A DNA stretch of 64,000 nucleotides from Fredinandcohnia onubensis (GTDB taxonomy: Bacteria > Bacillota > Bacilli > Bacillales > Bacillaceae_L): positions 62,001-126,000 of the forward strand of contig NZ_NSEA01000002.1 in NCBI RefSeq assembly GCF_002734285.1. The letters are read 5' to 3'. This document shows, one piece after another, positions 24,727 through 33,046 of this stretch. A program made the position numbers and the translations under genes. Each line of letters starts with the position of its first letter. The stretch's first letter is position 1. The notes beneath the pieces are model-generated. The model was not told the origin of the DNA, did not search any database, and was given only the letters and a program-made list of their open reading frames with translations.

Positions 24727-26907
24727 TTAATTATTATTTAGTACTTTTGCCGGAAATTCAAATTCGATTTTCCCTGTTTGTTCATTCCATTTAAGGTATG
24801 CATCAAATATTTTACTGTCTTTTTTGAATCCTTTTATTAAATTTGTCTTATTTGCAGAAAGTAACTTTTGAACATTTGTTTTTGTGATTGTTTTTCCTAA
24901 GATCTTCCCTGAGATTGTGAATTGGCAGCCTTTTGTTTTATAGTTTGCACACCCATAAAATTTGCCTTTATTGATGACCTCTCCACCACATTTTTTACAG
25001 GTTCCTACGACTGTACCGATTTCTTTTTTATTATAAGAGCTTTTTTGAGAACTAACATTTTCAATATTGATACTTGAAATATCCCAAGTATCACTTTGTA
25101 CCTTAGCATCATCCACAATTTTTTGGGAAAGCTTTTTCGTCTGAATCATAAATGAGGCTGGTGAAGCTTTGCCTTGTCCTATTTCATGAAGACGCTGTTC
25201 CCATTTCGCTGTCATTTCAGGAGATGCAAGAATTTTTTCACCAATCACATCAATTAATAGAATCCCTTTTTCTGTTGCAAATACTTGGTTTTTCTCGACG
25301 TTTATATAGTTCCGTTGTTTTAACATTGTGATAATACCTGCGCGTGTTGCTTCGGTGCCAAGTCCTTCCGTTTTGGCAAGTATTTTCTCTAGCTCATCAT
25401 TGTCAATATGCTTACCGGCCGTCTTCATTAAGGTAATCAACTGTCCTTCAGTGTAGCGTTTCGGTGGCTGTGTTTTTCCCTCTTTTGTGTAACTGTTTTC
25501 GACAACTCCAGCTTCGCCCTTTTCAAGGGGAGGCAAGATTACATCCTCCTCCTTTGAATTCTCTTGGAAGAGCACTTTTCTCCACCCTTCCTGAAGCTTA
25601 ACCTTACCCTTTGTAATAAATTCAGCGCGCCTATCTACTAATGTTTTTACGGTTGTATAGTTAAAAATAGCAGGCTTGTAGTGCGCGGCAATTAAGCGTT
25701 TTACGATTAAATCGTAAATCTTCTTCTCATCGCCAGATAGCTTTGCAGGATGTGGAACCTGTTCAGTTGGAATAATCGCATAGTGATCAGTTACTTTTTT
25801 CTCATTGACGTAACGAGAATTATTCATGATCGACACATTAGGTGTTGGAAAATAAGCCTTATAGTCTTCTAGTTTTTCAAGCTTTGAAAAAATTTCTGGG
25901 ATTGTCTGTGCTTCCCCTTTTGTTATATAGCTTGAATCTGAACGGGGATAGGAAATAATCCCTTTCGTATATAGGCTTTGTGCGACATCCAATGTCTTTT
26001 TTGGTGAGAATTTAAATGCTTTGTTTGCCGTTGCTTGTAGACTCGACAAATTAAATAGTAAAGGTGGCTGATATTCTTTCTTCTCCGTTTCCACTTCAGC
26101 AATTTCCGCAGGCTTATCTTGACAAAATGCCGCGATCCTTTCCGCCATGTCTTGTGAAGAAAGCCGTGATTCATTATCCTTCATCCATTTCCCTTCATAC
26201 TTTTTATCATTTATTTGGAAGTTGGCAAAAACCTCCCAAAAGGGCTCAGATTTGAAATTTGCAATTTCTTTTTCACGTTTTACAATCAAGGCCAAAGTAG
26301 GCGTTTGAACTCTTCCTGCTGAAAATACATCAGATACTCCTTTTTGCTTAAGTAGTAATGTGTAGACTCTAGACGCATTCATCCCAACGATCCAATCGGC
26401 ACAAGCCCGTGCCTTCGCTTCAAAGTATAGGTTCCTAGTATCCTCCTCCATTAATAGATTTTGAAAACCATCCTTCACTGCTTTTTCCGTTAAAGATGAA
26501 ATCCATAATCGTTTTAACGGCTTACTTACCTTGGCCATTTCAATAATATTACGGATGATTAGCTCTCCCTCACGACCAGCATCACCTGCATGAATGATTT
26601 CTGTTACCTCTGGTTTACGAAGGAGATTTTTTATAATGGTAAACTGTTTCCATTTAGATTTCATGACCCGATATGAGAAATGCTCGGGAATGAGGGGGAG
26701 TGTTTCGATTCGCCATTTTTTCCAGGCAGGATTATATTCTTCGGGGGGAAGCAACTCACAAATATGGCCGACTGCCCATGTAAAGTAAGCACCCTTCGGA
26801 AATAATGGATTGGGTGAAACCTCGATAAACCCTTGAGATTTCTTACTCCTAAATGGAGCCGCAAGCTTCATCGCTTGGTCTGGTTTTTCCGCGATAATAA
26901 CCTTCAT
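24727..26907 (-). CDS. topB: DNA topoisomerase III
   Basis: 726-residue type IA topoisomerase, relaxing/decatenating DNA. Seen: Toprim start V-I-I-A-E-K-P-D-Q, H-A-G-D-A-G-R-E-G-E-L-I near residue 104, the active-site Tyr in G-I-I-S-Y-P-R-S-D-S near 314, the T-E-A-T-R-A-G segment near 520, and one C-terminal zinc finger (C-K-K-C ... C-A-N-Y-K-T-K-G-C) followed by a basic tail. Length equals B. subtilis TopB. ATG at 26907 follows AAAGAGGAA. Confidence 0.95.
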   Translation of the reverse strand: MKVIIAEKPDQAMKLAAPFRSKKSQGFIEVSPNPLFPKGAYFTWAVGHICELLPPEEYNPAWKKWRIETLPLIPEHFSYRVMKSKWKQFTIIKNLLRKPEVTEIIHAGDAGREGELIIRNIIEMAKVSKPLKRLWISSLTEKAVKDGFQNLLMEEDTRNLYFEAKARACADWIVGMNASRVYTLLLKQKGVSDVFSAGRVQTPTLALIVKREKEIANFKSEPFWEVFANFQINDKKYEGKWMKDNESRLSSQDMAERIAAFCQDKPAEIAEVETEKKEYQPPLLFNLSSLQATANKAFKFSPKKTLDVAQSLYTKGIISYPRSDSSYITKGEAQTIPEIFSKLEKLEDYKAYFPTPNVSIMNNSRYVNEKKVTDHYAIIPTEQVPHPAKLSGDEKKIYDLIVKRLIAAHYKPAIFNYTTVKTLVDRRAEFITKGKVKLQEGWRKVLFQENSKEEDVILPPLEKGEAGVVENSYTKEGKTQPPKRYTEGQLITLMKTAGKHIDNDELEKILAKTEGLGTEATRAGIITMLKQRNYINVEKNQVFATEKGILLIDVIGEKILASPEMTAKWEQRLHEIGQGKASPASFMIQTKKLSQKIVDDAKVQSDTWDISSINIENVSSQKSSYNKKEIGTVVGTCKKCGGEVINKGKFYGCANYKTKGCQFTISGKILGKTITKTNVQKLLSANKTNLIKGFKKDSKIFDAYLKWNEQTGKIEFEFPAKVLNNN

Positions 26908-27033
26908 CTTATTCCTCTTTTCAATTACACTACTAAGATTATTCTATCAAAACTTTATGATTCATAGAAATACAGATTTTGGTGGGAGAATGAGAGAGAC
27001 AGATAGGAGAGATAATAAAAGTTAAAAAACCAT

Positions 27034-27315
27034 TCATGATGGTTTTTTAACTTCATTTCTTTGGAGATACATATGCGAATGTTCGACAATATGATGGATA
27101 GAGATGACAGTTAAATCACCATGCTGCACCGTGCCAACGGCTAGGCGCCCTTGCTCATCCTCAACAATGAATGGAGTTTCATGGTCTGCAGTCATTATAC
27201 TTTCACATATGGATGCTATTTTTTTATACAGATAATCCTTATTGACCTTGGTGCTTCTCGAATTTGAGGTAAACCTGATGATGATTTCTTTCCCATTGTA
27301 GTTGTGTCTAAACAT
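27034..27315 (-). CDS. Conserved hypothetical protein, 93 aa
   Basis: Small soluble protein starting M-F-R-H-N-Y-N-G-K-E-I-I-I-R-F-T. Start ATG at 27315 has GGAGG seven bases upstream; the frame is open 28 codons further to a GTG at 27399 with a poor site. His-rich near the C-terminus (I-H-H-I-V-E-H-S-H). No family recognised. The coding end lies beside a short hairpin (AAAAAACCAT / ATGGTTTTTT at about 27018-27045) that would terminate it. Confidence 0.6.
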   Translation of the reverse strand: MFRHNYNGKEIIIRFTSNSRSTKVNKDYLYKKIASICESIMTADHETPFIVEDEQGRLAVGTVQHGDLTVISIHHIVEHSHMYLQRNEVKKPS

Positions 27316-27546
27316 AATATAGCCTCCATCCAACATTAATGATAAAACGCTTTCATTTTCGTGTTTTTTGCAAGATGAATCGATAATCGTATTGGACACC
27401 TCAAACTTCTCTTTCTATTATTATATCAAATTATGGAATTTCTTCAATAATTATTCGAATATACGAAAATATTTAACAATTTTTATATTTATCCTCCTCT
27501 TTGTCACAAATATTTTCCAATAATACGTAAAAAACCCTTTATTCCC

Positions 27547-27575
27547 TTGACTTAACACGATTTAGGTTGTATATT
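27547..27575 (+). promoter_or_regulatory. cspD promoter with long cold-shock-type leader
   Basis: TTGACT at 27547 and TATATT at 27570, 17 bases apart, give a leader of about 125 bases before the cspD start. A small hairpin GCAC-GGTT-GTGC at 27673-27684 lies just before the ribosome site TAGGAGG. Long structured leaders are usual for csp mRNAs. Confidence 0.55.
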
Positions 27576-27708
27576 AAAATCATCATTTAGCTAGTAGTTT
27601 AGTATTTTTTTTACAATATTATTATTTTAAAGATACATAAATAGGTAGCTAATTGATAAAAATTTTCACGATGCACGGTTGTGCCGAAGGTTTAGGAGGA
27701 AAAGCATA

Positions 27709-27909
27709 ATGCAAAACGGTAAAGTAAAATGGTTTAACAATGAAAAAGGATTTGGCTTCATCGAAGTTGAAGGCGGAGACGATGTATTCGTACACTTCAC
27801 AGCTATTCAAGGTGACGGTTACAAATCTTTAGAAGAAGGCCAAGAAGTTTCTTTCGAAGTTGTTGAAGGAAATCGTGGACCTCAAGCTGCGAACGTTGTA
27901 AAGCTATAA
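27709..27909 (+). CDS. cspD: Cold shock protein
   Basis: 66-residue OB-fold RNA chaperone, almost identical to B. subtilis CspD as I recall it. Seen: the RNP1 motif K-G-F-G-F-I-E-V and RNP2 motif V-F-V-H-F, and the C-terminal [11 protein letters not shown] at 27709 after TAGGAGG; the frame is open upstream but without a better start. Position between metA/topB and ypeQ matches the B. subtilis order. The second csp in the window (58625-58825) differs at the N- and C-termini. Confidence 0.95.
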   Translation: MQNGKVKWFNNEKGFGFIEVEGGDDVFVHFTAIQGDGYKSLEEGQEVSFEVVEGNRGPQAANVVKL

Positions 27910-27940
27910 TTCTTACATTCTAACTTAACAATGTGAAACC

Positions 27941-27968
27941 AAGGCTGATTTTTTTTATCAGCCTTTTC
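27941..27968 (+). terminator. cspD terminator
   Basis: AAGGCTGAT / ATCAGCCTTTT hairpin 30 bases after the cspD stop. Confidence 0.8.
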
Positions 27969-27971
27969 TTT

Positions 27972-28002
27972 GGGCTCTTTCTACCTAAAAAGAGCCCTTT
28001 TT
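27972..28002. terminator. Second terminator, shared with ypeQ
   Basis: GGGCTCTTT / AAAGAGCCC hairpin with T-run on + and A-run on the other side; it stands directly after the minus-strand ypeQ stop. Confidence 0.7.
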
Positions 28003-28009
28003 ACGTATA

Positions 28010-28186
28010 TTACGATAGTTTCTCTCCGTATTCCTTCAGCTTTTGACCAACGGTGCAGTTTTTAATACAAAAGTTTTGGGCGTAGCGTTTGCCATGTTCT
28101 TTGCGAAAATATTCTTTTACAAAACAATCTTGGCAATAGGTGTCAAGTATTTCACCAACTTCCAAAATAAGTTCCTTGCGTTTCAT
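28010..28186 (-). CDS. ypeQ: Zinc-finger protein YpeQ-like
   Basis: 58-residue protein, M-K-R-K-E-L-I-L-E-V-G-E then Y-C-Q-D-C near residue 18 and F-C-I-K-N-C-T-V-G near 39: two Cys pairs that form a zinc knuckle, with the C-T-V-G-x-x-L pattern of the YpeQ zinc-finger family. ATG at 28186, ribosome site AGGAGCTGAT upstream. Between cspD and ypeP as in B. subtilis. Function unknown. Confidence 0.8.
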   Translation of the reverse strand: MKRKELILEVGEILDTYCQDCFVKEYFRKEHGKRYAQNFCIKNCTVGQKLKEYGEKLS

Positions 28187-28292
28187 GAAAAAAATCAGCT
28201 CCTATTTTCATCGGTATCACCCACTCGAACGAATAATGACCCATCCCATCAAATTCACCTACTTTATGAGTATGATGATTAGGCTTAATTAC

Positions 28293-28955
28293 TTACCCTT
28301 TTATTTCAATTTTACTGGAAACAATTGTTCCTTCGAGCGCCTGAGTAGCTAGTCGATCTGCTTCTGCATTTTGTTTCCTGCCAATCGGATCATATATTGG
28401 ATGAATCCCTAACTTTTCAATTCTCTCCTCTATCCTATCCAGCCACTTATTCAGGTTCTCCTCAAAACACGGCCACTCCCCTGACAATTGTTTTAATACA
28501 ACATGGGAATCCCCTTTAAATGTGACAGTTGCATGCTGTACACCTATTTCCTCTAGTGTATTTAAAAGCAACCAGAATGCTGCGTATTCTGCCTCGTTAT
28601 TTGATTCCATTTCTTCAAATACTTCATTTATCCTAACCCGATAGGGCTTTTTATTTTGGGAATAGTATATAGCAACTCCTAAGCCGGCCTTACCTGATTG
28701 TATATCAAACCCACCATCAAAATAAGCAATAATATCCTGAGGTTCAGTTTCAACTACTTTGATCAATTTAATTATTTCTTTTTTTGTCCATTTTGTATGA
28801 CGCTCATCATAAAATACGAGTTCTTTTGTGCGTCCAGTTCGTTCAAAGTCATCTGCTAAGAGCAATGCCTCTTCCGCAGATACTTCATCGGACATTAAGG
28901 TAATCACTTGGTTTTTTGGCGTTTTATAAGTCCATTCCAGCTTAAGTTTCATCAT
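28293..28955 (-). CDS. ypeP: RNase HI-like protein YpeP
   Basis: 220-residue protein. An N-terminal domain of about 75 residues of unknown role precedes an RNase H fold with the carboxylates in place: Asp in A-Y-F-D-G-G (about 80), Glu in S-N-N-E-A-E-Y (about 118), Asp in F-K-G-D-S-H (about 150) and Asp in N-A-E-A-D-R-L-A (about 203). The conserved DEDD set suggests a real nuclease, although activity is untested here. Start ATG at 28955 with GAGAGG six bases upstream (another ATG follows immediately). Confidence 0.8.
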   Translation of the reverse strand: MMKLKLEWTYKTPKNQVITLMSDEVSAEEALLLADDFERTGRTKELVFYDERHTKWTKKEIIKLIKVVETEPQDIIAYFDGGFDIQSGKAGLGVAIYYSQNKKPYRVRINEVFEEMESNNEAEYAAFWLLLNTLEEIGVQHATVTFKGDSHVVLKQLSGEWPCFEENLNKWLDRIEERIEKLGIHPIYDPIGRKQNAEADRLATQALEGTIVSSKIEIKG

Positions 28956-29140
28956 GCTCATCCTCTCTAGTGGAACGTATCTTCATTTTTCCTAATTTTT
29001 TACTCATTATACACTTTTTCCATTAGGTTATGTACTTCCACTTTTATTCATATCGTACTATAATTAACCTTTGACAATTTAATGATGTCCTTTCGCGGTT
29101 CGTAAACTCCCGCGTTATCAAAACTACAGGAGGTAATAGT

Positions 29141-29818
29141 ATGTATAACGAAATTCTTTGGTTCGTTTTTGCAATTGTCAATTTCATTTTAGTCTTAACG
29201 ATTTACCGCATCTTCGGAAAATCCGGGTTATTTGTTTGGATTGGTTTTTCTACCGTTATAGCAAATCTGCAGGTTGTAAAAACGGTTGAGCTATTTGGAT
29301 TAACCGCCACCCTCGGTAATATTATGTATGGAACAACCTTCTTAATAACTGATATTCTGAATGAAAAGTATGGAAAAGAGGAAGCAAAAAAAGGTGTTTG
29401 GCTTGGCTTTTTCACACTGCTTTCAATGATTATTATCATGCAGTTTGTTCTTGCGTTTGACCCGCATGAGGTGGACTTTGCTCAAGGCTCTTTGGAAACA
29501 ATCTTTGGACTTCTTCCGCGGATTGCCTTAGGAAGCCTACTTGCGTTTCTGATTAGTCAATATTCGGACGTTATTATTTATTCAAAAATTAAAGCACGCT
29601 TTCCTAAGGATAACCAGCTATGGATACGGAATAATGGTAGCACGATGATTAGCCAACTACTTGATACATTAATCTTTACAAGTGTTGCATTCTTAGGCGC
29701 ATATCCGTTTGACGTATGGATTGAAATTTTCATCACGACATACTTTATTAAATGGTTAGTTGCTTTAATCGATACACCATTTATTTATATCGCTAGAAGA
29801 TTTCATAAAAATGCATAA
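29141..29818 (+). CDS. ypdP: Queuosine precursor transporter, YhhQ/YpdP family
   Basis: 225-residue integral membrane protein with about six helices. Seen: T-F-L-I-T-D-I-L-N-E-K-Y-G-K-E-E-A near residue 65, the hallmark of the YhhQ (Vut_1) family, and W-I-R-N-N-G-S-T-M-I-S-Q-L-L-D-T near 165. Family members import queuosine precursors such as preQ0/preQ1 for tRNA modification. ATG at 29141 follows AGGAGGT. Position between ypeP and ypdQ matches B. subtilis. Confidence 0.88.
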   Translation: MYNEILWFVFAIVNFILVLTIYRIFGKSGLFVWIGFSTVIANLQVVKTVELFGLTATLGNIMYGTTFLITDILNEKYGKEEAKKGVWLGFFTLLSMIIIMQFVLAFDPHEVDFAQGSLETIFGLLPRIALGSLLAFLISQYSDVIIYSKIKARFPKDNQLWIRNNGSTMISQLLDTLIFTSVAFLGAYPFDVWIEIFITTYFIKWLVALIDTPFIYIARRFHKNA

Positions 29819-29828
29819 CCAACGGGAT

Positions 29829-29863
29829 GGAAAAGGCTGTCTGTGAGCAGACATCCTTTTCTT
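29829..29863 (+). terminator. Terminator of ypdP
   Basis: GGAAAAGG-TGTCTG / CAGACA-CCTTTTC imperfect hairpin after the stop. Confidence 0.7.
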
Positions 29864-29930
29864 ATTATCTTCACAACTTTACATGATTAATGATAAAATA
29901 GCTTTATTTAGTATATTTTGGAGGCATTAA

Positions 29931-30323
29931 ATGATCGAAGTGTATATAGATGGTGCAAGCGCAGGTGATCCTGGTCCGTCTGGTGCTGGGGTTTTTATTA
30001 AGGGAAACGGTATCGTGGAAAAACATTCGATTCCTCTTGGGATCATGACAAACCATGAAGCTGAATACTATGCTCTTCTAAAAGGTCTTGAAATTTGCAT
30101 CAAGAATGACTACAGAGTTGTATCGTTTCGAACGGACTCACAACTGGTTGACCGAGCGATAGCAAAGGAATACGTTAAAAATAAAAAATTTGCTCCCTTG
30201 CTTGAAAAAGCACTGCAGCTTTCAAGTGAACTTGACCTCTTTTTTCTCAAGTGGATTCCAAGCACACAAAATAAAGTAGCTGATGAATTAGCAAGACAAG
30301 GTATTCGAAAAAATGAAGCTTGA
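29931..30323 (+). CDS. ypdQ: RNase HI-like protein YpdQ
   Basis: 130-residue single-domain RNase H fold. Seen: V-Y-I-D-G-A-S-A-G-D-P-G-P near the N-terminus, N-H-E-A-E-Y-Y-A near residue 43, F-R-T-D-S-Q-L-V near 66 and K-V-A-D-E-L-A-R near 116, so the D-E-D-D residues are present. As I recall, B. subtilis YpdQ showed no RNase H activity in early tests despite this, so the function is open. It is weakly expressed by appearance: the site before ATG 29931 is GGAGG. Confidence 0.82.
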   Translation: MIEVYIDGASAGDPGPSGAGVFIKGNGIVEKHSIPLGIMTNHEAEYYALLKGLEICIKNDYRVVSFRTDSQLVDRAIAKEYVKNKKFAPLLEKALQLSSELDLFFLKWIPSTQNKVADELARQGIRKNEA

Positions 30324-30324
30324 A

Positions 30325-30357
30325 GAAACCCTTGGACTAACTTGTCCAAGGGTTTTA
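30325..30357. terminator. Bidirectional terminator
   Basis: AAACCCTTGGAC / GTCCAAGGGTTTT between ypdQ and the convergent 92-aa gene. Confidence 0.85.
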
Positions 30358-30633
30358 TGCCATTATATTTCGTTCTTCTACAAAACGATACGCTTGTTTT
30401 CGATTTTGTATTTGATTTTCCTTCAGCATCTCTAATAAAGATATAAAGAAGCTTCCGTCAAATTCCTTTTGTGCTTTTAAAGTGATTTCAATTGCAACAT
30501 TGACGATTTCATCTGTTGCGTTGGTATATTGCTGGCCAAATGTAATGAAGCCAACTGCGTCCTCCCCAAAATTAAAACCCTTTTGCGCCAAGAATTGCAA
30601 GTATTCATTTACTTTTTTTTCTAATTTAAACAA
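30355..30633 (-). CDS. Conserved hypothetical protein, 92 aa
   Basis: Helical soluble protein, M-F-K-L-E-K-K-V-N-E-Y-L-Q-F-L-A-Q-K-G-F, with a long acidic/hydrophobic middle and a basic C-terminus. No Cys, signal or membrane segment. ATG at 30633 follows a GGGGTTGGGGTC stretch. Family not recognised; position between ypdQ and the YuiD-like gene gives no functional clue. Confidence 0.65.
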   Translation of the reverse strand: MFKLEKKVNEYLQFLAQKGFNFGEDAVGFITFGQQYTNATDEIVNVAIEITLKAQKEFDGSFFISLLEMLKENQIQNRKQAYRFVEERNIMA

Positions 30634-30692
30634 TTGACCCCAACCCCAACAAAAAATTCTATCCTAATAATATCGCATTTTTTGTCGAAATA

Positions 30693-31154
30693 CTACGATT
30701 TTTTTGTTAAAAAATGGGCTAAAGTACCTGCAATCATTCCAAATATCGCTCCACCAAGTACTTCTTCTGGCTGATGGCCCAGTCTTTCTTTTATTCTTTT
30801 TTCCTTGTTATCATGGTAGTGGTGGTCCTTTTGTCCTGCTAATCGTTCTATTTCTTCATCAAGCTCGTTTACCTTAATTGTAAGTTCACCTGATTGGCGG
30901 CGGATCCCCTGTGCATCATACATGACGATTAAACCAAATATGGTGGATAGTGCAAAATCTATCGTGGGAATACCCCTTTTTAACGCAATAAAAGTTGCAA
31001 GTGAGGAAACGCCAGCTGAGTGAGAGCTTGGCATCCCACCCGTTTCAAAAAAAGTGCCCCACTCCCATTTTCCCGTTTTGACTTTTTTGATTGGAATTTT
31101 TAAAAATTGAGCAAGCCCAATTGTAAGTAGCGCAGTATAGATTCCTTTGTTCAC
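30693..31154 (-). CDS. Divergent PAP2 family membrane protein, YuiD-like
   Basis: 153-residue protein with 3-4 hydrophobic helices. Seen: F-E-T-G-G-M-P-S-S-H-S-A-G-V near residue 38 (the P-S-S-H-S phosphatase motif), Y-D-A-Q-G-I-R-R-Q-S-G near 80, and G-H-Q-P-E-E-V-L-G-G-A near 125: the divergent PAP2 (DUF212) set. The reaction is probably hydrolysis of a lipid phosphate at the membrane, substrate unknown. Start GTG at 31154, placed by GAGGTGAG; the frame is open to 31187 without a site. Confidence 0.82.
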   Translation of the reverse strand: MNKGIYTALLTIGLAQFLKIPIKKVKTGKWEWGTFFETGGMPSSHSAGVSSLATFIALKRGIPTIDFALSTIFGLIVMYDAQGIRRQSGELTIKVNELDEEIERLAGQKDHHYHDNKEKRIKERLGHQPEEVLGGAIFGMIAGTLAHFLTKKS

Positions 31155-31253
31155 GATTCTCACCTCATGGTTAGTTTCATATATCACCTCATTTTCTATT
31201 CAAGACATATTCCAAATTAGGATGGAAATAATACGAAATGGAGGTGACATATC

Positions 31254-31391
31254 ATGGCACAAAAAGGTAACAACCGCGGAAAAGTTCCAAAAGGCGTTAA
31301 TCCACAAGGTCATAATGAAGATACAGAATTTTCAATGGAACCAAAAAGTGAGCTTGAGAACAAAGCAAAAAAATCAAATACGAAAAGATAA
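31254..31391 (+). CDS. sspL: Small acid-soluble spore protein L
   Basis: 45-residue spore protein: M-A-Q-K-G-N-N-R-G-K near the start, G-V-N-P-Q-G-H in the middle, and the diagnostic C-terminus S-E-L-E-N-K-A-K-K-S-N-T-K-R. ATG at 31254 after GGAGGTGAC. Located between ypdQ and ypcP as in B. subtilis. Expected to be made in the forespore under sigma-G; I could not fix the promoter with confidence. Confidence 0.88.
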   Translation: MAQKGNNRGKVPKGVNPQGHNEDTEFSMEPKSELENKAKKSNTKR

Positions 31392-31454
31392 AGTTTTTGT
31401 GGGACGCCCTGTGGTTGGTTGTGATGCAGGGCATCCTTGTTGGTACTGACGAGT

Positions 31455-31560
31455 CGCGGCGTAGGCTATCAGCCGAAAAATTTTCATAATAGCCATATTT
31501 TTTATTTATCAGCAATAAAATTTATTTATCGGCCATAAACTTAAATTAACAGCCATAAGC
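31455..31560 (+). repeat. Degenerate short-period repeat
   Basis: Five successive blocks built on A-T-C-A-G-C-C-A-T-A-A, spaced about 20-25 bases (TATCAGCCG, AATAGCCATA, TATCAGCAATAA, TATCGGCCATAA, TAACAGCCATAAG), with A/T-rich spacers. Non-coding; between sspL and ypcP. Confidence 0.6.
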
Positions 31561-31593
31561 AACATTTTTAATCTTAACCTCTCCAATATAATT

Positions 31594-31622
31594 AAAAAAG
31601 AGCACTCAAATTGAGTACTCCA
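31594..31622 (-). terminator. ypcP terminator
   Basis: Minus-strand GAGTACTCAA / TTGAGTGCTC hairpin and TTTTTT directly after the ypcP stop. Confidence 0.85.
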
Positions 31623-32486
31623 TTAGCTAATATATTGATCTAAGCCTTTAAATTCAAGCTCAGAGAACTTTTCATGCACTTTTTCACGGTTAATTTGGAT
31701 TAATGCATCTTCAAGTGAACAGTTTATCGGAACTTCGCAATGTATTCTCGCCAATTTACGGGATAAGTGCAGCATTTCTAAATCTTCTTTGATTTTAGTC
31801 ATTTGGCCTTTTTTTAGATTTTCTACATTTTCAAGAATACCTTCAATTGAACCAAACTGTTGAAGTAATTTTAATGCTGTTTTTTCACCAATTCCTCTAA
31901 CACCTGGATAATTGTCACTTGTATCACCCATTAATGCTTTTAAGTCAACCATTTGCTGAGGAGTAATTCCTTTTTCTTCAATAAAGCTTTCACTCGTATA
32001 CTCCGCGTAATTACCGATTCCTTTTTTCATAATTAAAACCGTAATACTTTCATCAAGTAATTGTAATATGTCTTGGTCACCAGTTAGAATGATCACATCA
32101 GAGTCTTGGCTATATTGTTTTGCAAGTGTACCAATGCAGTCATCTGCCTCGTATCCAGAAAGTCCAACATTCGGGATATCAAAGGATTCAACTACATCCT
32201 TAACTAAATCAAATTGTGGAATTAACTCTTCTGGTGGTGCGCCACGATTTGCTTTATAACCATCATACATTTCAGTACGAAATGTAGAACTCCCCATATC
32301 CCAACAGCATATGACATGTGAAGGCTTGTACTTATTGACGGCAGTCATCATATGTTTTACAAATCCATGAATCCCATTTGTTGGAACCCCTTTACTATTT
32401 ACCATAAAATATCCACTCATCGCCGTTGCATAAAAAGAACGAAACAATAATGCCATACCATCTATTAACATAATCTGATTTTTCAT
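31623..32486 (-). CDS. ypcP: 5'-3' exonuclease, PolA N-domain-like
   Basis: 287-residue stand-alone FEN-like nuclease homologous to the 5' nuclease domain of DNA polymerase I. Seen: L-I-D-G-M-A-L-L-F-R near residue 8, the acidic block Y-E-A-D-D-C-I-G near 120, L-T-G-D-Q-D-I-L-Q-L near 140, and the helix-hairpin-helix G-V-R-G-I-G-E-K-T-A near 190. It should remove RNA primers or flaps. Start ATG at 32486 lies eight bases from GGGGAGG; the frame opens earlier. B. subtilis YpcP (ExoR/FenA) has this role together with PolA. Confidence 0.9.
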   Translation of the reverse strand: MKNQIMLIDGMALLFRSFYATAMSGYFMVNSKGVPTNGIHGFVKHMMTAVNKYKPSHVICCWDMGSSTFRTEMYDGYKANRGAPPEELIPQFDLVKDVVESFDIPNVGLSGYEADDCIGTLAKQYSQDSDVIILTGDQDILQLLDESITVLIMKKGIGNYAEYTSESFIEEKGITPQQMVDLKALMGDTSDNYPGVRGIGEKTALKLLQQFGSIEGILENVENLKKGQMTKIKEDLEMLHLSRKLARIHCEVPINCSLEDALIQINREKVHEKFSELEFKGLDQYIS

Positions 32487-32578
32487 CAGCATATCCTCCC
32501 CTTTTAGCAAAATCTTCATAAATAGAATTATAACATATAACTACAGTGCAATTGTTTGTATCTTCCTTCCAAGCGCAC

Positions 32579-32606
32579 AAAAAGGCCCTCTTACACAAGA
32601 GGGCTC
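32579..32606 (-). terminator. Terminator of the 39-aa gene
   Basis: Minus-strand GAGCCCTCT / AGAGGGCC hairpin followed by TTTTT. Confidence 0.8.
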
Positions 32607-32610
32607 ACAT

Positions 32611-32730
32611 TTATTTACTCTTCAGTTTTTCTGCTTCAATTTCTGCATAGGATGCAAAATGATAGGGGGTAGTCCCTTTTCCTTCTTGCTTTTTATCTTT
32701 TTTCGAAGCAGATTGTTTATCGTTTTTCAC
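32611..32730 (-). CDS. Small basic protein, 39 aa
   Basis: M-K-N-D-K-Q-S-A-S-K-K-D-K-K then G-T-T-P-Y-H-F-A-S-Y-A-E-I-E-A-E-K and a Lys-rich end. Start GTG at 32730, eight bases after AAAGGAG (an ATG two codons upstream is too near the site). A terminator follows the stop. Not recognised; the composition recalls minor spore proteins, but this is not evidence of one. Confidence 0.6.
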   Translation of the reverse strand: MKNDKQSASKKDKKQEGKGTTPYHFASYAEIEAEKLKSK

Positions 32731-32788
32731 ATGCATGTCTCCTTTATGAGAGATTGTGGTTAGTATTAACCCAACATGCGTGATTTAT

Positions 32789-33046
32789 TTATTTGCGGAA
32801 TGCGTACTCCTTTACCATTTCAACTGTAACAAGCTTTCTTAATGGAACAATTCCTTTTTTTGCAAGTTTGTTCATTTCGTTCGTCACTTTATTGATTTTA
32901 TCAACGGTGAATTCTTTGTTTTGTTTTGCTAAAGAAACTGCCTCATCAATAAATAGTTCCCTTTGTTGCTCTAGTCCCACGAACATTTTTACAATTTCGT
33001 GCTGTGATTTTGAATGTTTTGTGATTGCTTCATGGACGTTTGTCAT
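32789..33046 (-). CDS. ypbS: YpbS-like DUF2533 protein
   Basis: 85-residue soluble, largely helical protein: M-T-N-V-H-E-A-I-T-K-H-S, an F-V-G-L-E-Q-Q-R-E-L-F-I-D-E-A block, and P-L-R-K-L-V-T-V-E-M-V near the end. Its ATG shares one base with the stop of the upstream Cys-rich gene (TAATG). Position after dynA and length match B. subtilis YpbS. Function unknown. Confidence 0.78.
   Translation of the reverse strand: MTNVHEAITKHSKSQHEIVKMFVGLEQQRELFIDEAVSLAKQNKEFTVDKINKVTNEMNKLAKKGIVPLRKLVTVEMVKEYAFRK

Noticed and set aside
28043-28352. ORFs on + opposite ypeQ
   Set aside because: ypeQ on the minus strand has a ribosome site and two Cys pairs; the + frames have neither.
31398-31440. Terminator directly after sspL
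   Set aside because: GCCCTG/CAGGGC can pair but the loop is long and no T-run follows.
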